Shown: positions 18,344 through 27,754 of the stretch, in pieces
Layout of the letters: every line of letters starts with the position of its first letter
Position numbering within the stretch: position 1 is the stretch's first letter
Assembly: GCA_015222805.1 (NCBI GenBank)
Contig: JADFVZ010000020.1
Coordinates: 1 to 64,000 of the forward strand
Direction: 5' to 3'
DNA length: 64,000 bases
Source: Pseudomonadota bacterium
Lineage (GTDB): Bacteria; Pseudomonadota; Gammaproteobacteria; Xanthomonadales; SZUA-36
Program-made: the position numbers and the translations under genes
The notes under the pieces: generated by a model
What the model was told of the DNA's origin: nothing
Seen by the model: only the letters and a program-made list of their open reading frames with translations
Database searches by the model: none

Positions 18344-19024
18344 ATGTATACACTGCATATTGCCAATAAAAACTACTCATCCTGGTCACTTCGCCCATGG
18401 GTTTTGATGCGGGAACTTTCAATTCCGTTTGCTGAAAAGGTGACGGCATTTTCTGCCGGCTCCAACTGGAAGGCGTTTAAGGAGTTTTGTCCCAGTGGTC
18501 TAGTTCCCTGCCTGATTGATGGCGGTGAGGCAGTCTGGGATTCCCTGGCGATCATGGAGTATCTGGCGGAAAAACATAGCGGTGTCTGGCCGCAGCAAAT
18601 GCCGGCACGATCCTGGGCCCGCTGTGCATCGGCTGAAATGCACTCGGGTTTTTATGCCTTGCGTTCACAATGCCCGATGAATTGTGGTTTACGGGTAAAA
18701 CTGCATTCACTTCCGGATACTCTGCAGCATGATATTAAACGTATAGATGAACTCATGTGTGAAGGCCTGCAACGCTTTGGCGGACCATTCCTTGCCGGGG
18801 ATAAATTTACCGCAGTTGATGCGTTTTATGCACCGGTTATTTTCCGGATTCAAACTTATAGTCTGCCAATGAGTAAGCTGGCAATGAATTACGTAAATAC
18901 AATGCTATCGCTTAAATCGTTGCGAGAGTGGGAAGCTATGGCCCTGAATGAAGAATGGCGTGAGGCTGCGCATGAAAAAGAAGTACTTGAAATGGGTGTT
19001 GTGCTGGAAGACAAGCGAAAATGA
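18344..19024 (+). CDS. Glutathione S-transferase family protein
   Basis: A 226-residue protein with an N-terminal thioredoxin-fold domain. The N-terminus YTLHIANKNYSSWSLRPW is characteristic of a YfcF-like subgroup in which Ser, not Cys, lies at the glutathione site. The ESxAI-like motif (DSLAIMEYLAEK) and a helical C-terminal domain are present. ATG 18344 is preferred over GTG 18332 because GGGA sits 7 nt upstream. A short direct repeat (AAGTGGGATT twice, 18315-18342) precedes it. The substrate is unknown. Confidence 0.85.
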   Translation: MYTLHIANKNYSSWSLRPWVLMRELSIPFAEKVTAFSAGSNWKAFKEFCPSGLVPCLIDGGEAVWDSLAIMEYLAEKHSGVWPQQMPARSWARCASAEMHSGFYALRSQCPMNCGLRVKLHSLPDTLQHDIKRIDELMCEGLQRFGGPFLAGDKFTAVDAFYAPVIFRIQTYSLPMSKLAMNYVNTMLSLKSLREWEAMALNEEWREAAHEKEVLEMGVVLEDKRK

Positions 19025-19051
19025 TCAATTAAATATGGGGGTGTGACCGAT

Positions 19052-19723
19052 ATGAATAACAAAATATCCAGGCTATTTGTATTAACGCTTTGCTCGCTAG
19101 CTCTGCTACCTGCCTGCAAGCAAACTGAACAAGTGACTGATGACCAGCCGGAGACACAAGTGATTGAAACAACAGTTCCTGCTGCCTGTGCTGAATATAG
19201 TAACCATCTGGATGTTTTGCTTTGTAAAAATGAAGACCTTAGTGATCTTGCGACCAGTCTTGCGAGCCTGACTGCGAAGGCTGGTGTAACATTTTCTGAT
19301 GAAGAGCTTGAAGGCTTGAAGGAAGACCAGGCTGATTGGGATAAGCTGAATACAGCCTGTCTGGATTCCACAGATGTATTGAATTGTGTTCGTGCAAGCT
19401 ATCAGTCCCGTATTAGTGAACTGCAAATTAGTACCGGTTCTAGGGCAATCAACAGTTCAGCCAACTATATCTGTGATGCTGATAAACATGATTATATTAC
19501 GGCCGTTTTTTATAATCAGACTGAACTGCCAGCAGTTGTCCTGACCCGTATATCCGATAGTATGGATGGACAGAAAATGGCCTTCAGAGTTCGCTCAGGC
19601 AGTGGTGCAAAGTACCAGGGAAGAGATGTGATGTTCTGGAGCAAAGGGGATGAGGCACAAGTCCTATGGGCTGATGACTCCCTGAGTTGTACACAGCAGG
19701 AGCAGAACTCCGCTGGCATTTAG
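19052..19723 (+). CDS. Lipoprotein with LprI-like (DUF1311) and MliC-like lysozyme-inhibitor domains
   Basis: A 223-residue predicted lipoprotein. The signal peptide ends in the lipobox LLPAC (Cys22). The middle part (about residues 45-130) has the Cys pattern and the end YQSRISELQ seen in LprI/DUF1311 proteins. The C-terminal part (about 140-220) carries the MliC hallmark SGSGAKYQGRDVMFW followed by KGDEAQV, plus the paired cysteines YICDAD and LSCTQQ. Both families include inhibitors of c-type lysozyme, so a two-domain periplasmic lysozyme inhibitor is likely. ATG 19052 is chosen because the GGGGGTG stretch spaces well to it. The 3' end overlaps the convergent oxygenase reading frame by 140 bp. 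Confidence 0.75.
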   Translation: MNNKISRLFVLTLCSLALLPACKQTEQVTDDQPETQVIETTVPAACAEYSNHLDVLLCKNEDLSDLATSLASLTAKAGVTFSDEELEGLKEDQADWDKLNTACLDSTDVLNCVRASYQSRISELQISTGSRAINSSANYICDADKHDYITAVFYNQTELPAVVLTRISDSMDGQKMAFRVRSGSGAKYQGRDVMFWSKGDEAQVLWADDSLSCTQQEQNSAGI

Positions 19724-20660
19724 TCATGTTGATTTCATCCAGGCGTTCCATCAGGTACTCATTCGCCTGGATTGACCGAGGGTAGCGATCAGGGTTGTCC
19801 CTGGTAATACAGCCAGGCAGGGTTCTGATTTCAAAGTCCGGATTCGGGTGCAGGAAAAAGGGGATCGAGTAACGTGATTGCCGGGCTTTCTCACCTGGCG
19901 GATTCACTACCCGGTGGGTCGCGGATGGCAGCACATGGTTGCTCAGGCGCTGCAGCATATCACCTATATTTACAGCGATTGTATCTTCCGGTGTGGTCAT
20001 GGGTATCCAGTTACCATCACGGGACAGCACCTGCAGACCCTCTTCATGCGAGCCCACCAGCAGGGTGATAAAGTTAATATCTTCATGTCTGGCCGAACGT
20101 ACCGCGCCGTCTTCAACTTCGTTGCTGATAGGTGGGTAGTGGATGGGTCGCAAGACACTATTTCCATAATTAGTTTTATCTGCAAACCAGCTTTCATCGA
20201 GTCCCAGATACAGTGCCAGGGCACTGAGTACTCTGTTTCCTAATGTATCAAGCGCCTCATAGAGTGCATATCCGTGTTCTCTGAATTCCGAAATTTCAGC
20301 CGGCCAGAGATTACGCAGGAGGATATTAGGGTAGGGGTTTTCGAGTGCTATCTGACGTCCAATATGCCAGAATTCTTTTAAATCGGGTACGTTGTAGTCT
20401 TTAGCCTGCTCAACACCAAAACCAGTAAACCCCCGCTCACCGGCACGGTTTTCCATATGGTAGTGTTCTTTGTCAGCGGCAGGCAGGGCAAAAAACTCAC
20501 GAAATACCGTATAAGCATTCTCAATCAGGTCGTTGCTGATTCCATGGTTTCTGATGCCACAAAAACCATACTCACGGTAAGCTGCACCTAGCTCATTTAC
20601 AAAAGCAGACCGATCGGAATCAAAGCGGCTTATATCCAGAATGGGTATTTCCTGCTGCAT
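19584..20660 (-). CDS. 2-oxoglutarate/Fe(II) oxygenase, isopenicillin N synthase-like
   Basis: A 358-residue member of the IPNS-like non-heme iron oxygenases. It has the N-terminal DIOX_N-type segment (IPILDISRF ... GFCGIRNHGIS). The iron ligands are His-x-Asp in ARHEDINFITLL and a distal His in SATHRVVN. The 2-oxoglutarate/substrate RxS motif is in QSRYSIPFF. Family members usually end near ANEYLMERLDEIN. Here about 45 further residues are read antisense to the lipoprotein gene (19584-19723), probably because the original stop was lost. The start at 20660 (MQQEIPILD) has a GAGA-type site. The substrate is unknown. Confidence 0.85.
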   Translation of the reverse strand: MQQEIPILDISRFDSDRSAFVNELGAAYREYGFCGIRNHGISNDLIENAYTVFREFFALPAADKEHYHMENRAGERGFTGFGVEQAKDYNVPDLKEFWHIGRQIALENPYPNILLRNLWPAEISEFREHGYALYEALDTLGNRVLSALALYLGLDESWFADKTNYGNSVLRPIHYPPISNEVEDGAVRSARHEDINFITLLVGSHEEGLQVLSRDGNWIPMTTPEDTIAVNIGDMLQRLSNHVLPSATHRVVNPPGEKARQSRYSIPFFLHPNPDFEIRTLPGCITRDNPDRYPRSIQANEYLMERLDEINMTKCQRSSAPAVYNSGSHQPIGLVPHPLCSRTSHLFPGTLHHCLSEL

Positions 20661-20736
20661 ACGTGTTTCTCTATAGGTGAGCAATAAGCTAGTTTAGCTG
20701 ATAACCTTTCAAATAAGAATTATTCTCAATAAAAGC

Positions 20737-21117
20737 TTAATGGCTTGTTATCGGGATCAGGATGGCCGCAACCGGTCGGTCTTCACTCATCAGTATATTA
20801 AAAGTACGGCTGGCTGCCCGGGTGTCCATGGTTTCAATACCAACCTGTGCATTTAACCAGTCGAGGTACTGATTGCGGGAAGGCCGCAAAAGCGTAGCTC
20901 CAGTACCGATAAGAACAACATCCGGCCCATCCGCAAGGGCAGACTCAATCAGCTCATTGCAAATATCTGCCAGGCTGTGGATTTGAGGTAACAGGGTGAT
21001 CTTGCTGTCGGTCAGCAGGAGACTCTGCTGATAACAGTCTTCACCTATCTGGATTCCTTCGGCGTTGATGCTGCGGACAGACAAAAACTCTGTTGAATGA
21101 TGACGAAGCAGGTCCAT
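20737..21117 (-). CDS. Mth938-like (DUF498) domain protein
   Basis: A 126-residue single-domain protein with the Mth938/NDUFAF3-like fold. ILMSEDRPVAAILIP at the end and DVVLIGTGATLLRPS in the middle are typical. The eukaryotic relative NDUFAF3 is a complex I assembly factor, but the bacterial role is not established. It is followed upstream on the same strand by yhbY with 14 bp between them, suggesting co-transcription. Confidence 0.8.
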   Translation of the reverse strand: MDLLRHHSTEFLSVRSINAEGIQIGEDCYQQSLLLTDSKITLLPQIHSLADICNELIESALADGPDVVLIGTGATLLRPSRNQYLDWLNAQVGIETMDTRAASRTFNILMSEDRPVAAILIPITSH

Positions 21118-21131
21118 AATAATTCAGCTGA

Positions 21132-21425
21132 CTATTCGGGAAGGGCAACCCGGGGTTTATCTTTGTTTTTGCGATACAGGCAGGCTACCTGGCCAATGCT
21201 TTGCACCAGCTCAGCTTTACATTGTTTATCGATTGCCTGTAGCCATTCTTGCCGCTGGGTTTTATCCCCGCGGAGTTTGATTTTAATCAGTTCGTGATGC
21301 TCAAGTGCCAGCTTGATTTCAGCCATTACGTTGTCTGAAAGGCCTTTGTCAGCAACCATAACAACAGGACTCAAATTGTGGCACAGTCCTCGCAGGTAGC
21401 GGTTTTGTGTTTTAGTTAATTTCAT
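21132..21425 (-). CDS. yhbY: Ribosome assembly RNA-binding protein YhbY
   Basis: A 97-residue CRM-domain protein that associates with pre-50S particles. It shows LTKTQNRYLRGLCHNLSPVVMV at the N-terminus, the conserved ALEHHELIKIKLRG, and ends in the basic RKNKDKPRV. It is divergent from rlmE, a very conserved gammaproteobacterial arrangement that places a bidirectional promoter at 21426-21521. Confidence 0.95.
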   Translation of the reverse strand: MKLTKTQNRYLRGLCHNLSPVVMVADKGLSDNVMAEIKLALEHHELIKIKLRGDKTQRQEWLQAIDKQCKAELVQSIGQVACLYRKNKDKPRVALPE

Positions 21426-21521
21426 TTTGCAGCGCCTGGTACTTTTGGGATATTGGATAAATTACATGAAGGGTGTATTTTAGCATGCTGGATTCATCAC
21501 AAACCATGTAAAATGTGAGTC

Positions 21522-22169
21522 ATGGCAAAAACCAAGAGCAGCAAACGCTGGTTGAATGAACATTTTGAAGATCACTGGGTCAAACAGGCGCAGCAGGCAG
21601 GCTACCGCTCAAGGGCAGCTTTCAAATTGATTGAAATCAACGAGAAAGACAAATTGATCCGTCCGGGAATGGTAGTCGTAGACCTGGGGGCAGCTCCAGG
21701 CGGCTGGTGCCAGGTTGCAGAACCGCTGGTAGGCAACAAGGGCATGGTTTTTGCCCTGGATATCCTGCCAATGTTGAGATTGCCGAGGGTTCATTTTATC
21801 CAGGGTGATTTTACCGGAGAAGAATCCTTACACCAGTTGGAAGCCCTGCTGGAGAAATCAGGAGTATCCAGTGAAGACACGGCGGGTGTAGATCTTGTAT
21901 TATCAGATATGGCCCCCAATATTAGTGGAATGGATGCCATTGATCAGCCGCGAGCCATGCACCTGGCTGAGTTGGCCGCAGATTTTGCTTTACAGCACCT
22001 GCGGCCGGGTGGAACATTCCTGGTCAAGGTTTTTCAGGGCCAGGGTTTTGATGAATATTTACGCGGTTTACGTGCAGCTTTTAATAAGGTGATCACGCGT
22101 AAACCAAAAGCGTCCCGGCAACGCAGCCGGGAAGTTTATTTGCTGGCAAAAGGACTACGGCAGCAATAA
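21522..22169 (+). CDS. rlmE: 23S rRNA 2'-O-methyltransferase RlmE (FtsJ)
   Basis: A 215-residue SAM-dependent methyltransferase that modifies U2552 of 23S rRNA. It has the N-terminal [12 protein letters not shown] with catalytic Lys, the SAM-binding [15 protein letters not shown], the catalytic Asp in [10 protein letters not shown], and the Lys/Glu of [11 protein letters not shown] and REVYLLAKG. The K-D-K-E tetrad is complete. ftsH follows after 22 bp, as in E. coli. Confidence 0.97.
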   Translation: MAKTKSSKRWLNEHFEDHWVKQAQQAGYRSRAAFKLIEINEKDKLIRPGMVVVDLGAAPGGWCQVAEPLVGNKGMVFALDILPMLRLPRVHFIQGDFTGEESLHQLEALLEKSGVSSEDTAGVDLVLSDMAPNISGMDAIDQPRAMHLAELAADFALQHLRPGGTFLVKVFQGQGFDEYLRGLRAAFNKVITRKPKASRQRSREVYLLAKGLRQQ

Positions 22170-22191
22170 TAATGACCATGAGGTATGTACT

Positions 22192-24141
22192 TTGAACGAT
22201 CTTGGAAAAAATCTGATTGTCTGGATTATCGTTGGCGCGGTTCTATTGTCGCTGTTTTCGCACTTTACCGAGCCACAGGAAAAGGCCACAGAAAAATCGT
22301 ATACGGAATTTATCACCGAGGTGCGGACCAATCGCGTCAGCAAGGTAATTATCCAGTCAAATGGCAATATGAATACGATCACCGGAGAAACACTGGATGG
22401 TCAAAGTTTCGTGGTTAATGGACCCATGGACTCCAAATTGATTGATGATTTACTGGAGCACAATGTTGAATTTGTTGCTGAGCCACCTGAAGAAGGTTCT
22501 CTGATATGGGACCTGATAATCAATATTGTCCCAGTGCTGCTGTTAATTGGCCTGTGGGTGTTTTTTATGCGCCAGATGCAGGGCGGTGGCGGCAAGGGCG
22601 GACCGATGTCTTTCGGAAAATCCCGCGCCAAACTGCAGGGTGAAGATGATATTAAAGTCACCTTCAAAGATGTTGCCGGGATAAAGGAAGCCAAAGAAGA
22701 AGTATATGAACTGGTTGAATTTTTGCGTAATCCAGGGAAATTCCAGAAGCTGGGTGGGCATATCCCGCGTGGGGTGTTGATGGTGGGTTCGCCGGGTACC
22801 GGTAAAACCCTGTTGGCACGGGCAATAGCAGGCGAAGCCAAAGTTCCGTTTTTCTCAATATCAGGTTCGGATTTCGTGGAAATGTTTGTCGGTGTCGGTG
22901 CATCCCGTGTCCGCGATATGTTCGAGACCGCTAAAAAGCACGCCCCGTGTATTATTTTTATTGACGAAATCGATGCCGTGGGCCGTCACCGTGGTGCCGG
23001 CCTGGGTGGCGGGCATGATGAGCGCGAGCAAACCCTCAACCAGTTACTGGTTGAGATGGATGGTTTTGAGGGTGGTGAAGGTGTTATCGTAATTGCTGCA
23101 ACTAACCGCCCGGATGTGCTTGATCCAGCTTTGTTGCGTCCCGGTCGGTTTGATCGCCAGGTGGTTGTTCCGTTGCCGGATATCCGCGGGCGTGAAAAAA
23201 TACTTGAAGTGCATATGCGCAAAGTGCCGATTAATGACAGTGTAGATGCACGGGTAATTGCCCGCGGTACACCGGGGTTTTCCGGAGCAGATCTCGCCAA
23301 CCTGGTCAACGAAGCAGCTTTATTTGCAGCGCGTAATAATCGCAAAGATGTCAGCATGACGGAGTTTGAAAAGGCCAAAGATAAAATCATGATGGGTGCG
23401 GAACGCCGTTCCATGGTGATGTCAGAAAAAGAACGTAAGCTGACGGCCTACCACGAAGCCGGGCATGCGATTGTCGGTCGCCTGGTGCCGGATCATGACC
23501 CGGTTTATAAGGTCAGTATCATTCCGCGCGGGCGTGCCCTCGGAGTAACCATGTTCCTGCCGGAACAGGATAAATACTCGCAGAGCAAGCAGGCACTAGA
23601 AAGCATGCTCGCCAGCCTGTTTGGCGGTCGGGTGGCTGAAGAGCTGGTGTTTGGTAAAGACATGGTCACCACGGGTGCTTCAAATGATATCGAACGGGCC
23701 ACTGAAATTGCCCGCAACATGGTCACGCGTTGGGGGCTGTCTGATGCCCTCGGACCGTTAACCTATGGCGAGGCAGATGAAGAAGTGTTCCTCGGCCGTT
23801 CGGTTACCCAGCATAAAACGGTTTCTGATGAAACCGCCAAACTGATTGATGATGAAGTGCGGCGGATTATTGATGAAGGCCATGCCCGGGCAAACCAAAT
23901 TTTATCGGAACACCGTGAGAATATGGATCTGATGGCAGCTGCGTTGATGCGTTTTGAAACCATCGACAGCAAAATGATTGACCAGATCATGAAAGGTGAA
24001 GAACCTGACCCGCCAGCAGACTGGGATGAAAAAGAGTCATCTGATGATGATTCAACAGACAGTCCTGAAGCTAAAATGGAAGAAAGTCCTGCTGACAAAC
24101 CTGATGATTCCATCGACGGAGATACTGCAACGCAGCATTAA
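22192..24141 (+). CDS. ftsH: ATP-dependent zinc metalloprotease FtsH
   Basis: A 649-residue inner-membrane AAA+ protease. There are two N-terminal transmembrane helices (about residues 6-24 and 100-118) around a small periplasmic domain. The Walker A is GSPGTGKT, the Walker B IIFIDEID, and the second region of homology [19 protein letters not shown]. The zinc motif HEAGH is intact. The acidic C-terminal tail (about 45 residues rich in Asp/Glu/Ser) is longer than in E. coli. The start is a TTG at 22192 supported by GAGGT at 22180-22184. No ATG is available near the first helix. It is followed by folP after 5 bp. Confidence 0.97.
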   Translation: MNDLGKNLIVWIIVGAVLLSLFSHFTEPQEKATEKSYTEFITEVRTNRVSKVIIQSNGNMNTITGETLDGQSFVVNGPMDSKLIDDLLEHNVEFVAEPPEEGSLIWDLIINIVPVLLLIGLWVFFMRQMQGGGGKGGPMSFGKSRAKLQGEDDIKVTFKDVAGIKEAKEEVYELVEFLRNPGKFQKLGGHIPRGVLMVGSPGTGKTLLARAIAGEAKVPFFSISGSDFVEMFVGVGASRVRDMFETAKKHAPCIIFIDEIDAVGRHRGAGLGGGHDEREQTLNQLLVEMDGFEGGEGVIVIAATNRPDVLDPALLRPGRFDRQVVVPLPDIRGREKILEVHMRKVPINDSVDARVIARGTPGFSGADLANLVNEAALFAARNNRKDVSMTEFEKAKDKIMMGAERRSMVMSEKERKLTAYHEAGHAIVGRLVPDHDPVYKVSIIPRGRALGVTMFLPEQDKYSQSKQALESMLASLFGGRVAEELVFGKDMVTTGASNDIERATEIARNMVTRWGLSDALGPLTYGEADEEVFLGRSVTQHKTVSDETAKLIDDEVRRIIDEGHARANQILSEHRENMDLMAAALMRFETIDSKMIDQIMKGEEPDPPADWDEKESSDDDSTDSPEAKMEESPADKPDDSIDGDTATQH

Positions 24142-24146
24142 GTCAG

Positions 24147-24986
24147 ATGCGTAAAACATTTGCTTGTGGTGGTCGGGTGCTGGACTTAAGCCAGCCGCAG
24201 GTGATGGCCGTGTTGAACATTACCGAGGATTCATTTTCTGATGGTGGTCAATGGCTGGATCCTGTGCGCGCACTGGAACATGCCTTGCAAATGGCTGCTG
24301 AAGGTGCGGCGATTATTGATATCGGGGGTGAGTCTACCCGCCCAGGTGCTATTCCGGTTAGTCTTGAAGAAGAGCTGGATCGTGTTATTCCGATAATCGA
24401 AGCTATCTCGTCTGCCATCGATATACCAATTTCTATTGATACATCCAAGGCTGAAGTGATGAGCGCAGCTGTCGCTGCGGGTGCCGGTATGATTAACGAT
24501 GTCTGGGCGCTGCGCCAGCCCGGCGCCCTTAAAGCTGCGGCCGCTGCCAAAGTTCCTGTCTGTCTTATGCATATGCAGGGTGATCCCGGGAGCATGCAGA
24601 AAAATCCGGATTACGAAAATGTAGTTGATGAAATTAATGGTTTTTTCAAGCAACGCCTGAGCGCAGCCGCGAGCGCAGGAATAGAACATGACCGCCTGCT
24701 ATTGGACCCGGGTTTCGGCTTTGGTAAAACTCTTGAACATAACCTCCAGATACTCAGTCATGTTGATGCATTTGATCATTTTGACCTGCCCCTGTTGGTT
24801 GGTCTGTCACGAAAATCCATGCTGGGACAGATAACCGGCGCCGGTGTTGATGGACGCTTACCTGCCGGTATAGCTGCAGCGACTATTGCAGCAATCCAGG
24901 GTGTAAAAATCATTCGTACACATGATGTTGCTGCCAGCGTTCAGGCGCTGAAGCTAAGTTACGCGGTGATGTCAGTTGATTTATAA
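24147..24986 (+). CDS. folP: Dihydropteroate synthase
   Basis: A 279-residue TIM-barrel enzyme joining pABA to the pterin pyrophosphate in folate synthesis. Motifs are VMAVLNITEDSFSDGG (pterin loop), DIGGESTRPGA, PISIDTSKAEVM, and LLVGLSRKSMLG near the C-terminus. The typical ‘TPDSF’ is written here as TEDSF, a mild variation. It lies in the conserved order rlmE-ftsH-folP-glmM. Confidence 0.96.
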   Translation: MRKTFACGGRVLDLSQPQVMAVLNITEDSFSDGGQWLDPVRALEHALQMAAEGAAIIDIGGESTRPGAIPVSLEEELDRVIPIIEAISSAIDIPISIDTSKAEVMSAAVAAGAGMINDVWALRQPGALKAAAAAKVPVCLMHMQGDPGSMQKNPDYENVVDEINGFFKQRLSAAASAGIEHDRLLLDPGFGFGKTLEHNLQILSHVDAFDHFDLPLLVGLSRKSMLGQITGAGVDGRLPAGIAAATIAAIQGVKIIRTHDVAASVQALKLSYAVMSVDL

Positions 24987-25024
24987 TGAACCGTTGAAGT
25001 CATAATTCAAACAGGACAGATCTC

Positions 25025-26365
25025 ATGGGGCAATACTTTGGTACCGACGGCATTCGTGGACGGGTTGGTGATGAGCCGATAACCGCTGAATTTATGCTGC
25101 GTCTAGGACGGGCTGCAGGGCAGGTGCTGGCGGCCAATGACAAACGTCCGGTGGTGATTGGTAAAGATACCCGCATTTCCGGTTACATGTTTGAATCTGC
25201 GCTGGAAGCGGGGCTCGCATCTGCAGGTGCCAATGTCGCTTTGCTGGGACCCATGCCAACACCTGCAATTGCTTACCTGACGCGTACACTGTATGCCTGT
25301 GCAGGTATTGTGATTAGTGCTTCACATAACCCTTACTACGATAATGGCATCAAGTTTTTTTCCGCAGATGGCGAAAAACTACCCGATGTAATCCAGGATG
25401 AAATCGAAGCGGCAATTGATGCGCCTTTCACCACGGTAGAATCTGCGAATATGGGTAAAGCCTGGCGTATTGATGACGCGGCTGGTCGCTATATTGAATT
25501 TTGCAAGGGCACACTGCCATTTGGAACAGACCTGAATAAACTTAGAATTGTGATGGATTGTGCCAACGGCTCCAACTACAAGGTTGGTCCTGCTGTACTG
25601 CGTGAACTGGGTGCAAAAGTAATACCCATCGCTAATAAACCCAATGGTTTGAATATAAATGCTGATTGTGGTTCGACCCATATGCAAAACCTCAGCCAAA
25701 GGGTACTCGAAGAGAAAGCTGACCTGGGTATTGCTTTTGATGGTGACGGTGACCGGATGCTGATGGTTGATCACCGGGGTGATCTGGTCGATGGTGATCA
25801 GTTACTGTACATAATGGCTACAGCCCGGCATGCAGCTGGTACCCTCGGTGGCGTAGTGATTGGCACAGTAATGAGCAACCTTGGCCTGGAACAATCCCTC
25901 AGACAGCAGGGTATTGGCTTCGAGCGAACTCCGGTTGGAGATCGTTATGTGCACCAGCGTCTGGTTGCGGAAGGATTAACCCTGGGTGGTGAATCCTCCG
26001 GCCACATTCTCAGCCTGGACCGCACCAGTACCGGTGATGGCATCATCAGTGCCCTGCAGGTACTGGAAATTATTGCCAATAGCGGTAAAAGTTTGCGTGA
26101 GCTGGCAGCCGGTATGCAGCGCTATCCGCATATTATGTTGAATGTACCGGTGACAGGTGATGCAAAACTGCGCCTGGCAGAGAATAAAACAATTGAAGTT
26201 GAAGCAAAACGGGTTGAGTCCGAACTGGGTGACAGCGGGCGTTTAATCCTGCGTGCTTCCGGTACTGAACCATTGGTGCGGGTGACAGTAGAAGGGCAAG
26301 ATGGACAACAGGTTGAGCGCTTGGCTGAAGAGCTTGCTGAAACAGTTCGTTCTGAATTAGCCTAA
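25025..26365 (+). CDS. glmM: Phosphoglucosamine mutase
   Basis: A 446-residue alpha-D-phosphohexomutase converting glucosamine-6-P to glucosamine-1-P for peptidoglycan and LPS. It begins YFGTDGIRGRVG. It has the phosphoserine loop ASHNPYYDNGIKFF, the metal loop DGDGDRM, the sugar loop GGESSGH and the phosphate loop RASGTEPLVRV. All four loops are complete. No tpiA/secG follows. Instead a repeat-bearing spacer leads to the pantothenate operon. Confidence 0.97.
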   Translation: MGQYFGTDGIRGRVGDEPITAEFMLRLGRAAGQVLAANDKRPVVIGKDTRISGYMFESALEAGLASAGANVALLGPMPTPAIAYLTRTLYACAGIVISASHNPYYDNGIKFFSADGEKLPDVIQDEIEAAIDAPFTTVESANMGKAWRIDDAAGRYIEFCKGTLPFGTDLNKLRIVMDCANGSNYKVGPAVLRELGAKVIPIANKPNGLNINADCGSTHMQNLSQRVLEEKADLGIAFDGDGDRMLMVDHRGDLVDGDQLLYIMATARHAAGTLGGVVIGTVMSNLGLEQSLRQQGIGFERTPVGDRYVHQRLVAEGLTLGGESSGHILSLDRTSTGDGIISALQVLEIIANSGKSLRELAAGMQRYPHIMLNVPVTGDAKLRLAENKTIEVEAKRVESELGDSGRLILRASGTEPLVRVTVEGQDGQQVERLAEELAETVRSELA

Positions 26366-26390
26366 ACTATTTTTCACCTCCCAGTGCGTT

Positions 26391-26470
26391 ACGCCCGGCT
26401 TTGCCGAGCTAACAGCGCCCTACAACGAGGCACTTTGGCCAGGGTGCGTTAAGCTTGCGAACGCACCGGC
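26391..26470. repeat. REP/MITE-like palindromes
   Basis: There are two related inverted repeats just after glmM. The first (26394-26430) is an imperfect palindrome running from GTGCGTTACGCCCGGC to GCTAACAGCGCCC. The second (26443-26467) has perfect 8-bp arms GGTGCGTT/AACGCACC around a 9-bp loop. The GTGCGTTA core matches a type of dispersed palindrome often seen between bacterial genes. They may also end glmM transcription. I cannot see other genomic copies from this window. Confidence 0.5.
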
Positions 26471-26479
26471 GGTTTCCGA

Positions 26480-26776
26480 CTACTGCTTGGGGTAATCATC
26501 CCCTGGCGTATCTAATGGACTACACTCCAGTCCATGAATACAGACCCGCGCATCGGTACTGTGGAAGGAATAGTCCACCAACTTACCGGTCTTCTTATCA
26601 ATCCGCACGATAGTTGCGGGTGAAAATCCAGTAAAAATATACTTAGCATTAATCGCCAATCCGCGTAAATACAACGGCTGTACGGTAGACTTTCGTTGGC
26701 TGCTGAAGAATGAAGTACCCAGTTCTTTCAGCGCCCGCCGGATTGGTCGCCAGAGCAGGGCTTTAATGCCCCGCAT
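26480..26776 (-). pseudogene. Remnant of an unrecognised gene
   Basis: A 98-codon frame between the palindromes and the pantothenate operon. The segment LRGLAINAKYIFTGFSP, followed by TIVRIDKKTGKLVDY, looks like one blade of a beta-propeller-type domain rather than random sequence, and DARVCIHGLE suggests a conserved end. Reading further upstream meets a stop nine codons before the ATG, and no ribosome-binding site is evident. I interpret it as a decayed C-terminal fragment carried with the repeats. A small functional gene cannot be excluded. Confidence 0.4.
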
Positions 26777-27013
26777 CTTCTTGATGTCTATCGCCTAGAT
26801 TTGCCTGCCGCCCTCGCTAATAGGCGCTGTCCTGACTATGGTTCCGAAATAAATATCTACCCGTTGCTACCTCAAACTTTGTGTAACTAACTAATTCGGG
26901 ATATTTCAGCTGAAAACAGTGTCCCGGTAGTGGTTGCCGGTTGTTTGAACCCAGCGGGTGAGGACTGTATAATCAGCACACGGACTTGATCATTTGCGAC
27001 AGGTACCATAAAT

Positions 27014-27754
27014 ATGACAAATTACACCATCATCGGTGGCGGTCGTCTGGCTCGCCATTTCTCACACTATTTCCGTTTACTCGGAATACCCTATACCCGG
27101 TGGCAGCGTAGCCCGGTTAAAGATACCTGTGATCTTAAACAAGCTGTTGCTGAAGCCAGCCATGTGCTTTTATTGATCAGTGATAAGGCAATCCCCGGTT
27201 TTCTGGCTGAGAATCAATTTTTATACAAAAAGATCCTTATTCATTGTTCTGGCGCGCATGATTTTCCGAGTGTTGCCGGGGTTCATCCATTGATGACCTT
27301 TGGTGAAAGCTTATACGACCTGCCGGCTTATACGGCGATTCCGATGATCTGTGAAGAAAGTATAAATCCTGATTTCCAGTTCAGTCACCTGTTTCCGCAA
27401 TTAAGGAACCCTGTACATATTATTCCTGCCGGAAAAAAGGCTTTGTATCACGCTTATTGTGTCTGTGCCGGAAACTTCAGCCAGCTGCTCTGGCAGATGA
27501 GTAGCGATGGTTTGCAGTCTGAATTAGGTTTGCCGGCAGATGTGCTGCAAGCATACCTGCAAAAAAACCTGGAGAACTACTGCAGCCAGGGCAAAGCCGC
27601 CTTGACCGGGCCGCTGGTTCGTGGTGACAAAGAAACCATTAAAGCAAACCTGGCTGCGCTAGAAAACCAGCCATTAGAGACGATTTACCGTCAATTTTCC
27701 AAACTCGATTTAACAGCGGCTGAATACGGCCCTGTTAAGGAGCGTGCAGCATGA
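27014..27754 (+). CDS. Rossmann/DUF2520 protein, candidate ketopantoate reductase (PanG-like)
   Basis: A 246-residue protein with an N-terminal NAD(P)-binding motif (IIGGGRLARHF, residues 5-15), HCSGAHDFPSVAGVHPLMTFG in the middle, and a helical DUF2520-type C-terminal domain (KALYHAYCVCAGNF). It overlaps panB by 4 nt and leads a DUF2520-panB-panC-coaBC-coaX operon. That set lacks a panE, and ketopantoate reduction is the step between PanB and PanC. This makes a PanG-like ketopantoate reductase the best guess from context. The assignment is inference, since the genome may have panE or ilvC elsewhere. Confidence 0.65.
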   Translation: MTNYTIIGGGRLARHFSHYFRLLGIPYTRWQRSPVKDTCDLKQAVAEASHVLLLISDKAIPGFLAENQFLYKKILIHCSGAHDFPSVAGVHPLMTFGESLYDLPAYTAIPMICEESINPDFQFSHLFPQLRNPVHIIPAGKKALYHAYCVCAGNFSQLLWQMSSDGLQSELGLPADVLQAYLQKNLENYCSQGKAALTGPLVRGDKETIKANLAALENQPLETIYRQFSKLDLTAAEYGPVKERAA

